From: Duganella sp. BJB480
GTDB lineage: Bacteria; Pseudomonadota; Gammaproteobacteria; Burkholderiales; Burkholderiaceae_D
DNA: 64,000 bases
Reading direction: 5' to 3'
NCBI GenBank assembly: GCA_003416985.1
Contig: QVIN01000014.1
Location: 1 to 64,000 of the forward strand
A program made the position numbers and the translations under genes. Below the pieces are notes generated by a model. That model ran no database searches. It was not told the DNA's origin and was given only the letters and a program-made list of their open reading frames with translations. How positions within the stretch are numbered: position 1 is the first letter of the stretch; the number at the start of each line of letters is the position of its first letter. Below are positions 17,873-25,371 of the stretch, one piece after another.

Positions 17873-18979
17873 ATGAGCGTTCCCTTCCTCGACCTGAAAG
17901 CCATCAACCTGTCGCAAGCCGACGAGCTGGAAGCCGCGTTCAAGCGCGTGCTGCACTCCGGCTGGTACATCCTGGGCGGCGAGACCAGCGCCTTCGAGGC
18001 CAGCTTCGCGGCCTACTGCAAGAGCAAGCACGGCATCGGCGTGGCCAACGGCCTGGACGCGATCTTCATGATCCTCAAGGCCTACGGCATCGGCCCCGGC
18101 GACGAGGTGATCGTGCCGTCCAACACCTTCATCGCCACCTGGCTGGCGGTCAGCGACTGCGGCGCCACGCCGGTGCCGGTCGAGCCGACCGCCGACGGCT
18201 TCAACATCGACCCGGCCCGCGTGGAGGCGGCCATCACGCCGCGCACCAAGGCCATCATGCCGGTCCACCTGTACGGCCAGACCGCCGACATGGACCCGCT
18301 GCTCGCGCTGGCCGCCAAGCACGGCCTGAAGGTGATCGAGGACGCGGCGCAAGCCCACGGCGCGCTGTACCGCGGCCGCGTGGCCGGCCAGCTGGGCGAC
18401 GCGGCGGCCTTCAGCTTCTACCCGGGCAAGAACCTGGGCGCGCTGGGCGACGGCGGCGCCGTCACCACCAGCGACGACGGCCTGGCCGACAAGATCCGCA
18501 CCCTGCGCAACTACGGTTCCAAGGTCAAGTACTACAACGAGGTGCCGGGCTACAACTCGCGCCTGGACGAGGTGCAGTCGGCGCTGCTGAGCGTCAAGCT
18601 GCCCAAGCTGGACGGCGACAACGCCAAGCGCCGCGCCATCGCCGCCATCTACCAGCGCGAGCTGGCCGGCATCCCCGGCCTGGCGCTGCCGCAGGTGCCG
18701 GAATGGGCCGAGCCGGTGTGGCACGTCTACGTGGTGCGCCACGCCCAGCGCGACGCGCTGGCCAAGGCGCTGGCCGAACAGGGCATCGGCACCATCGTCC
18801 ACTATCCGGTGCCGCCGCACCTGCAGCCGGCCTACGCACACCTGGGCTACAAGCCGGGCGACTTCCCGCTGGCCGAGGCCATCCACAAGGAAGTGCTGAG
18901 CCTGCCGATGGGGCCGACCATGAGCGAGGCCGACGCGCTGGCCGTCTGCGCCGCCGTCCGCCAGGCGCTGTCCAAATAA
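17873..18979 (+). CDS. fdtB: DegT/DnrJ/EryC1 sugar aminotransferase (FdtB/QdtB-like)
   Basis: A 368-residue PLP-dependent aminotransferase that would aminate a dTDP-3-keto-6-deoxyhexose to the 3-amino-3,6-dideoxy sugar. It begins PFLDLKAINL as the family does, shows the phosphate-binding region GVANGLDAI and VIEDAAQAHGA, and has the PLP Lys in FYPGKNLGALGDGGA. The length fits the family. A GTG at 17861 overlapping the previous stop is a possible alternative start, but ATG 17873 matches the usual N-terminus. The FdtA-type isomerase upstream and the hexapeptide acetyltransferase downstream make a three-step set. Confidence 0.88.
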   Translation: MSVPFLDLKAINLSQADELEAAFKRVLHSGWYILGGETSAFEASFAAYCKSKHGIGVANGLDAIFMILKAYGIGPGDEVIVPSNTFIATWLAVSDCGATPVPVEPTADGFNIDPARVEAAITPRTKAIMPVHLYGQTADMDPLLALAAKHGLKVIEDAAQAHGALYRGRVAGQLGDAAAFSFYPGKNLGALGDGGAVTTSDDGLADKIRTLRNYGSKVKYYNEVPGYNSRLDEVQSALLSVKLPKLDGDNAKRRAIAAIYQRELAGIPGLALPQVPEWAEPVWHVYVVRHAQRDALAKALAEQGIGTIVHYPVPPHLQPAYAHLGYKPGDFPLAEAIHKEVLSLPMGPTMSEADALAVCAAVRQALSK

Positions 18980-19012
18980 GAAAACGCAAAACAACAACAG
19001 GAGGAGACCAGC

Positions 19013-19771
19013 ATGATACATCCCAGCGCATCCGTTTCACCGCAAGCCATCCTGGGCGCCAATGTCAGCATCGGCGCGTTCACCATCGTCCATGAGAACG
19101 TGCACATCGGCGACAACACGGTGATCGACAGCTTCTGCGAAATCGGCTACCCCAGCCCGCTGGCCGAGGGCCTGCCGCTGGTGATCGGCGCCGATTCGCG
19201 CATCCGCTCGCACTCCATCCTGTACGCCGGCTCGACCTTCGGCGCGCGCTTCATCACCGGCCACCGCGTCACCGTGCGCGAGAAGACCACCGCCGGCGTC
19301 AACTTCCAGCTCGGCACGCTGAGCGACATCCAGGGCGATTGCAGCATCGGCGACTACGTGCGCTTCCACTCCAACGTCCACATCGGCAAGATGTCCAAGG
19401 TCGGCAACTTCGTCTGGATCTTCCCCTACGTGGTGCTGACCAACGACCCGCACCCGCCGAGCGACGTGCTGCTCGGCTGCGAGATCGGCGACTACGCGGC
19501 GGTGGCCACCATGAGCGTGGTGCTGCCTGGCGTCAAGGTCGGCAGCGGCGCGCTGGTGGCCGCGCACAGCATGGTCGGGCGCGACGTGGCGCCGGACACG
19601 GTGGCCGGCGGCAGCCCGTCGAAGTACATCTGCGACACCAGCAAGATCAAGCTCAAGGACGGCACCGACCGCCCGGCCTACCCCTGGACCAGCCATTTCC
19701 GGCGCGGCTACCCGGCCGACGTCGTGGCCGGCTGGGACATTCCACCTTCCCCCCGTTCGGAATCGTTATGA
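19013..19771 (+). CDS. Left-handed beta-helix acyltransferase (probably dTDP-3-amino-3,6-dideoxyhexose N-acetyltransferase)
   Basis: A 252-residue hexapeptide-repeat acyltransferase. Residues ~1-200 show imperfect [LIV]-G-x-x-x-x periodicity (ILGANVSIGAFTIV, NVHIGKMSKVGNF), with the Asn-Asp-Pro-His loop VVLTNDPHPP near the active site. A ~50-residue tail containing RPAYPWTSHFRRGYP follows. The start has a strong AGGAGGAGA. Next to FdtA- and FdtB-like genes, the best reading is N-acylation of the 3-amino sugar; acetyl is the usual group but another acyl is possible. Its stop overlaps the next start by ATGA. Confidence 0.8.
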   Translation: MIHPSASVSPQAILGANVSIGAFTIVHENVHIGDNTVIDSFCEIGYPSPLAEGLPLVIGADSRIRSHSILYAGSTFGARFITGHRVTVREKTTAGVNFQLGTLSDIQGDCSIGDYVRFHSNVHIGKMSKVGNFVWIFPYVVLTNDPHPPSDVLLGCEIGDYAAVATMSVVLPGVKVGSGALVAAHSMVGRDVAPDTVAGGSPSKYICDTSKIKLKDGTDRPAYPWTSHFRRGYPADVVAGWDIPPSPRSESL

Positions 19772-21066
19772 ACCAACAACTGCATCAGTTCCTCGAACAA
19801 TACGGCGCCACCGACGGCGTGCTCTACCTGGGGCATGCCGGCCTGCTGGCCGTCATCGGCGGCAAGAAAATCCTGTTCGACCCCATCATCGAGTCGCAGC
19901 CCTACGGCGACTCCTGGGTGTTCTTCCCGCCGCAGCTGGACGACCCGGCGCTGTACGACGTGGACGCCGTGATCGTCTCGCACATCCACCAGGACCACTA
20001 CGACCTGCCGTTCCTGCGCCAGCTCAAGCCGTCGGTCAAGGTCGCCATCGTCGGCCAGCGGCCGTCGTTCGAGGCCGACATCCAGGCCAACGCCGACCGT
20101 CCGATCACCATCATCGAGCCGGAGACGGTGACCGAGCTGCTGCCCGGCGTGATGGTGTACGGCGTCACGCACGACAGCAACGGCATCGACTCCTCGGTGA
20201 TCGCCTACAACGAGCGCTTCTGCATCTACCACGGCAACGACAACTACCTGAAGCCGGCCACGATGGCCAAGTTCACCACGGTCGGCGTCGACATCGACGT
20301 CGCCTGCATTCCGTACGCCTACATCCACTGGTATCCGTTCCTGATGGAGTACCCGCAGGACAAGCTGCACGAGAAACAGATCGAGAGCGAGCGCCTGGTC
20401 AATATGTACCAGGACGACTGCCTGAACGTGATCGACATCCTCAAGCCGAAAGTGGTGATCCCGTTCGGCGCCAACCTGCTGATCGACGACGGCAACATGC
20501 ACTCGGAGATCAACATGGCGGTACGCACGCCGGTGGAGTTCGCCGCCTACGCGCGCTCGCGCCGGCCGGAGCTGGCCGAAGTGGTGCTGCCGATGCTGGC
20601 CGGCGACTACGCGGGCAAGCCGAACGGCGAACTGGCCGTCACCATGCAGCGCGTCTACACCGTTGAAGAGTACCGCGACGCCGCCAACGATTTCCTGCGC
20701 TCGCGCCCGGCCAAGACGGTGCGGACCGACTGGCAGCAGGTCGACCTGGACGGCTTCCTGGCCGTGCTGCGCACCCGCCTGGAAGTGTGCGACACGCCGA
20801 TCGACAACGTGCTGCAGTTCGAGCTGAACTACCTGGGCCAGCCCATCCTGGTCGAGATCGACTGCATGAACTACGTCCCCACCATCGTGCCGGCCTTCGC
20901 CACCGGACGCAATGTGCACCGCTTCCGCCTGGACGAGATCTCGTCGGCCGAATGGCTCAACGGCAAGCGCTTCGAGGAGATCATCGGCATGCGCCGCTTC
21001 ACGCTGCTGCGCGAGCCGAACCTGTACCTGCCCGATGTGCTGAAAATCTTCAACACCGTTGTCTAG
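19768..21066 (+). CDS. Metallo-beta-lactamase-fold hydrolase in the glycosylation operon
   Basis: A 432-residue protein. The N-terminal ~270 residues are an MBL-fold domain with the metal motif SHIHQDHYD and later candidate ligands in THDSN and YHGND. This resembles the UlaG/RomA-like branch, sometimes found in surface-polysaccharide loci. The C-terminal ~150 residues have no recognisable motif. The reaction cannot be assigned; lactone, phosphodiester or other ester cleavage on a sugar intermediate is possible. It is translationally coupled to the acyltransferase upstream (ATGA overlap) and lies 10 bp upstream of the second GT41 gene, so it belongs to the same transcript. Confidence 0.8.
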   Translation: MNQQLHQFLEQYGATDGVLYLGHAGLLAVIGGKKILFDPIIESQPYGDSWVFFPPQLDDPALYDVDAVIVSHIHQDHYDLPFLRQLKPSVKVAIVGQRPSFEADIQANADRPITIIEPETVTELLPGVMVYGVTHDSNGIDSSVIAYNERFCIYHGNDNYLKPATMAKFTTVGVDIDVACIPYAYIHWYPFLMEYPQDKLHEKQIESERLVNMYQDDCLNVIDILKPKVVIPFGANLLIDDGNMHSEINMAVRTPVEFAAYARSRRPELAEVVLPMLAGDYAGKPNGELAVTMQRVYTVEEYRDAANDFLRSRPAKTVRTDWQQVDLDGFLAVLRTRLEVCDTPIDNVLQFELNYLGQPILVEIDCMNYVPTIVPAFATGRNVHRFRLDEISSAEWLNGKRFEEIIGMRRFTLLREPNLYLPDVLKIFNTVV

Positions 21067-21076
21067 CGTGCAGCCC

Positions 21077-24000
21077 ATGAACCTCGGCGCGACACCCCAC
21101 ACGCAATGGCTCAAGCAGGCGGCGCGCGGCAACATGACGATCCCGCAGCTGTTCGACGCCGCCGCCGCGCTGCAAAAACAGGGCCAGCCGCAGCAGGCGA
21201 TCGCGCTGTACCGCTGCTGGATCGAGCACGGCGCCCGCCAGCCGCTGTTGTACGCGGCCTGGTTCAACCTCGGCGCGCTGCTGGCCGCCGACTCCGACGA
21301 CGCCGGCGCCGAGGCGGCCTACCGCAAGTGCATCGCATTGCAGCCGCGCTTTGTCGAAGGCCGGCTCAACCTCGGCACGCTGCTGGAACGCCAGGGCCAG
21401 CCGGAGGAAGCGCTGGCCATGTGGCGCACCATCCTCGGCCCGGCCGTCAAGCTGGACCAGAAAGCCCAGCGCACGCAATACCTGCAAACCCTGAACAACC
21501 TGGGCCGGCTGCTGGAGATCCAGAAGCAGTATCCGGAAGCGGAAGCCATGCTGGCGCAAAGCCTGACCGTGGAGCCGGACCAGCCGCACGTGATGACGCA
21601 CTGGGTGCACCTGCGCCAGAAGCAGTGCCACTGGCCGACCTGGAGCGGCCTGCCGCACATCAGCCGCCGCCAGATGGAGGACGGCGCCTCGGCGCTGGCC
21701 ATGCTCAGCCTGACCGACGACCCGGCGCTGCAAGCGGCGGCCGCCGCCCGCTTCGTGGCCGAGAAGCTCGACACCACGGTGCCGTCGCTGACCGGCCCCG
21801 CCGGACAGGGCTCCCGCTACGGCCATGAACGGCTGCGGGTCGGCTACCTGTCGTCCGACCTGTGCTCGCACGCGGTGTCCATCCTCACCGCCGAGCTGTA
21901 CGGCCTGCACGACCGCAGCAAGTTCGAGGTCTACGCCTTTAGCTGGAGCCGCGAGGACGGCTCGCCGCTGCGCGCGCGCGTGGTGGCCGGCATGGACCAC
22001 TACATTGCTATCCACGCGCTGAGCGACGAGCAGGCCGCGCGCCTGATCCGCAGCCACGAGATCGACATCCTGGTCGACCTGCACGGCCTGACCTCCGGCG
22101 CGCGCCCGCAGATCCTGGCCTGGCGCCCGGCGCCGGTGCAGATGACGTGGCTGGGCTTCCCCGGCAGCACCGGCCTGCCCGGCGTCGACTACGTGATCGC
22201 CGACGAATTCCTGATCACACCGGAGATGACCAAGGACTTCACGGAAAAGCCGCTGTACCTGCCGGACACCTTCCAGATCAACGACCGCCAGCGCCTGATC
22301 GGCAACAAGCCGACCCGCGCCAGCGTCAAGCTGCCGGAGGACGCGTTTGTCTTCTGCTCGTTCAACAACAGCTACAAGCTCAAGCCCGAGCTGTTCGCGC
22401 ACTGGATGAACATCCTGCGCCGCGTGCCGGGCAGCGTGCTGTGGCTGGTGGCCGACACGCCGCTGGTGGCCGAGAACCTCAAGCGCCACGCCGCCGAAGC
22501 CGGCATCGACGCCGAGCGCCTGATCTTCGCCGAACGCGCGCTGCCGGCCGACTACCTGGCGCGCTACCAGCTGGCCGACCTGTTCTTGGACACCTACCCG
22601 TTCAACGCCGGCACCACCGCCAGCGATGCCTTGTGGGCGGGCCTGCCGCTGCTGACCTGCGCCGGGCCGACCTTCGCCTCGCGCATGGCGGGCAGCCTGC
22701 TGCGCGCGGTGGACCTGCCGCAGCTGATCACCTACAACTTCACCGACTACGAAGAGAAAGCGGTGGCGCTGGCGCACGACCCGGCCGCCATCGCCGCCAT
22801 GAAGCGCCAGCTGGTCGACAACCGCCTGAGCTGCGCGCTGTTCGACACGCCGCGCCTGGTGCGCAACCTGGAAGCGGCCATGCGGCGCGTGGCGCTGCCG
22901 GCCGCCGATGCAACCAACACGACGAAAGCCCCCATGAATATCGACCAGATTCCGATGATCGCCGTGTCCTACAACGCGCCCGACCTGATCGCCTCGCTGC
23001 TGGGCACCTTCCGCCAGTTCTACCCGCACAATCCGGTCACCATCATCGACGGCTCCACGCCGGAGATCGCCGCGCAGATCGCGCCGATCGCCGCCCAATA
23101 CCAGGGCGTGCGCTTCATCCCGTTCGGCTACAACATCCACCACGGCCCCGGCATGGCGTGGGCCATCGAGAATCTTGAATTGTCCGGCCGGGTGCTGTTC
23201 CTCGACTCCGACGTCGAGATCCTCAAGCGCGGCTTCCTCGAATCGCTGGCGGAGAACCTGGAGCCGCACATGTACGGCGTCGGCAATGTCACGCCGGTCA
23301 ACGCCGACGGCCAGCCGCATGGCGAGGGCAGCATGCCCTACCTGCACCCGGCCTGCATGCTGACCAACATCGAGGTGGTGCGCCAGTGGCCGCTGCCGGT
23401 CAAGCACGGCGCGCCGATGCTGCCGCCGATGGTGGCGATGGCGCAGGCCGGTCAGAGCGAGCGCCTGATGCGCAACATCGCCTGGGTCAACAACGATTTC
23501 AGCGACCAGCCGGCGCAGCGCATCTTCATCCGCCACGACTGGCAGGGCACGGTGCGCCGCACCGGCGGCTACCACTACGACAAGCCGGCCGCCAGCGTGC
23601 AAATCAACCAGCAGTTGCTGGACTTCGCGCCGGCCGCGGTCAAGGTGGTGCAGCTGGGCTGCGGCGATGGCGCCTTCGCCAAGGCCTACAAGCAGCGCCA
23701 CCCGCTGTGCAACTACACCGGCATCGAGCGCGACGCCATCGCCGCCGAGCAGGCGCGCGCGCACTGCGATTTCGTCTACAGCCAGGACATCGAGGCCGCG
23801 GACCCGCAGCGCGAGCGCCAGGTGGCGCAGGCCGACCTGTGGGTGCTGGACGGCGCACTGGAGCGCGTGCGCGATCCGCTGGCCGTGCTCAAGTCCATCC
23901 GCGCCGGCATGGCGCCGGGCGGCACGCTGGCGCTGTCGGTGCGCAACCTGCAGCACTGGAGCGTGCAGGTGCGCCTGAACATGGGCGACTTCCGCTACCG

Positions 24001-24241
24001 CGCGGACGGCGTCATGCAGCCGGACGAGCTGCACGGCTTCACGCGCGGCTCGCTGCTGGAGCTGCTGCAGCTGGCCGGCTTCCGCATGAGCGGCGGCGTG
24101 CCGGTGATCTTCAACGAGCCGGGCCGTGAGGCCTTCATGCCCATCCTGCGCCAGCTGGCCCAGGCCAGCGGCAGCGATCCCGAGCTGGCCGCGCAGGACG
24201 CGATGGCGCAACGCTACCTCATCACCGCCGTGCCGGCCTGA
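21077..24241 (+). CDS. TPR-GT41 (OGT/SPINDLY-like)-GT2-methyltransferase multidomain protein B
   Basis: A 1,054-residue paralogue of the protein at 13327 with the same four modules in the same order: TPRs (~20-190), GT41 core (~250-600; GYLSSDLCSHAVS with the His, FCSFNNSYKLKP with the Lys, FNAGTTASDALWAGL), GT2-like domain (~625-850; VSYNAPDLIASLL, LDSDVEIL) and SAM methyltransferase (~855-1054; VVQLGCGDGAFAKAY). All GT41 residues checked are intact, so it is likely active. ATG 21077 is preferred over a TTG at 21059 and lies 10 bp after the preceding stop. Two near-parallel copies in one operon suggest different acceptor sites, acceptors or donors. A role in modifying the giant Ser/Thr-rich proteins is inference. 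Confidence 0.85.
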   Translation: MNLGATPHTQWLKQAARGNMTIPQLFDAAAALQKQGQPQQAIALYRCWIEHGARQPLLYAAWFNLGALLAADSDDAGAEAAYRKCIALQPRFVEGRLNLGTLLERQGQPEEALAMWRTILGPAVKLDQKAQRTQYLQTLNNLGRLLEIQKQYPEAEAMLAQSLTVEPDQPHVMTHWVHLRQKQCHWPTWSGLPHISRRQMEDGASALAMLSLTDDPALQAAAAARFVAEKLDTTVPSLTGPAGQGSRYGHERLRVGYLSSDLCSHAVSILTAELYGLHDRSKFEVYAFSWSREDGSPLRARVVAGMDHYIAIHALSDEQAARLIRSHEIDILVDLHGLTSGARPQILAWRPAPVQMTWLGFPGSTGLPGVDYVIADEFLITPEMTKDFTEKPLYLPDTFQINDRQRLIGNKPTRASVKLPEDAFVFCSFNNSYKLKPELFAHWMNILRRVPGSVLWLVADTPLVAENLKRHAAEAGIDAERLIFAERALPADYLARYQLADLFLDTYPFNAGTTASDALWAGLPLLTCAGPTFASRMAGSLLRAVDLPQLITYNFTDYEEKAVALAHDPAAIAAMKRQLVDNRLSCALFDTPRLVRNLEAAMRRVALPAADATNTTKAPMNIDQIPMIAVSYNAPDLIASLLGTFRQFYPHNPVTIIDGSTPEIAAQIAPIAAQYQGVRFIPFGYNIHHGPGMAWAIENLELSGRVLFLDSDVEILKRGFLESLAENLEPHMYGVGNVTPVNADGQPHGEGSMPYLHPACMLTNIEVVRQWPLPVKHGAPMLPPMVAMAQAGQSERLMRNIAWVNNDFSDQPAQRIFIRHDWQGTVRRTGGYHYDKPAASVQINQQLLDFAPAAVKVVQLGCGDGAFAKAYKQRHPLCNYTGIERDAIAAEQARAHCDFVYSQDIEAADPQRERQVAQADLWVLDGALERVRDPLAVLKSIRAGMAPGGTLALSVRNLQHWSVQVRLNMGDFRYRADGVMQPDELHGFTRGSLLELLQLAGFRMSGGVPVIFNEPGREAFMPILRQLAQASGSDPELAAQDAMAQRYLITAVPA

Positions 24242-24245
24242 CGCC

Positions 24246-25343
24246 ATGCGAGTGCTCATCATCGGCGGCTCCAACTCGCTGCTCAAGGACGGCTACGTCA
24301 CCCACCTGGCGCACTCGCTGCAGGGTTACACCGAGGCCGACATCGTGCAGATCTCGGTGGGCGCCACCACCTCGCTGTCGGCCATCGGCCGGCTGTACGA
24401 GACCTACGACGGCAGGCCGGTGGACGTGGTGCTGTACGAGTATTCGATCAACGACACCGGCCACTTCGCGCCCCGCCCCGGCGGCGCCGAGTCTTGGCTG
24501 CTCTGCTTCCACCTGCTGCTCAAGGCCGCCGCCCAGCTGTACCCGGCGGCGCATTTCGTGCCGCTGGTGCTGGCGCAGCAGCAGCACTTCTCGTCGGCCG
24601 CGCCGCACCCGATCTACGACGCCCAGCTGCGCGCCTTCGAGCAGCTGGCCCTGCCGGTGATCGACGTGCGCGCCGCGCTGTCGTCGCTGTTCCTGGGCCG
24701 CGCGCCGGACTGGCTGTACCGCGACCCGGCCCACTACGACACGCCGCACGCCACCTCCATCGTCGGCGCCATCGTCGCGCAGCGGCTGCTGACGCTGGCG
24801 GCGCAGCACGCCGAGCCGCTGTCGGTCACGGCCGCGCGCTTGCAGGCGGTGTCGCCGTTCGCCAAGTTGCAGGCGATGTACCTGCCCGGCCTGAACCTGC
24901 AACAGTTCACCACCGGCCCGGTGCAGCCCGGCCACACCGGCAACCGCCTGATGCAGCTGGACTACCTGCGCATGCTGCCCGGCAGCCGGCTGGAACTGAA
25001 CAGCGAGATGTTCCCGCTGGCGCTGTTCCTGAAATCCGACCCGCACCACGACGCTCTGCAACTGGAGCTGAGCAGCGACGACGGCCTGGCCTTCAACGCC
25101 CGCGTGGCCACCCGCCACGCCGACACCGAGACGCTGCCCTTCGTCTACTCCAGCATACCGCTGCCGCTGCTGTGGAGCCACAGCCTGCTGCGTCCGTACG
25201 GCGCCAGCCGGCTGGCGGTGTCGGTGCCGGAGCAGGCCGGCGGCGCGCAGACCGGCTTCGACTGCTACGCCCCCGGCCTGCCGGACGCGCCCGAGCGCTA
25301 CCTCGACCTGGTCGGCGTGCTGATGCTGGCCGAGCAGCACTAA
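24246..25343 (+). CDS. SGNH/GDSL-type hydrolase or O-acyltransferase
   Basis: A 365-residue protein whose N-terminal ~200 residues fit an SGNH hydrolase. Block I appears as IIGGSNSLL with the candidate nucleophile Ser, block III as YSINDTG, and block V as DPAHYDTPH with the Asp-x-x-His pair. The remaining ~160 residues look beta-rich and may bind carbohydrate. No signal peptide is seen, so it would act in the cytoplasm, adding or removing acyl groups on sugars. It starts 4 bp after the preceding stop and ends 28 bp before the third GT41-like gene. The fold call rests on the motif set; the substrate is unknown. Confidence 0.72.
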   Translation: MRVLIIGGSNSLLKDGYVTHLAHSLQGYTEADIVQISVGATTSLSAIGRLYETYDGRPVDVVLYEYSINDTGHFAPRPGGAESWLLCFHLLLKAAAQLYPAAHFVPLVLAQQQHFSSAAPHPIYDAQLRAFEQLALPVIDVRAALSSLFLGRAPDWLYRDPAHYDTPHATSIVGAIVAQRLLTLAAQHAEPLSVTAARLQAVSPFAKLQAMYLPGLNLQQFTTGPVQPGHTGNRLMQLDYLRMLPGSRLELNSEMFPLALFLKSDPHHDALQLELSSDDGLAFNARVATRHADTETLPFVYSSIPLPLLWSHSLLRPYGASRLAVSVPEQAGGAQTGFDCYAPGLPDAPERYLDLVGVLMLAEQH

Positions 25344-25371
25344 CGCCACACTACCCGACCGGAGCCCGCCC

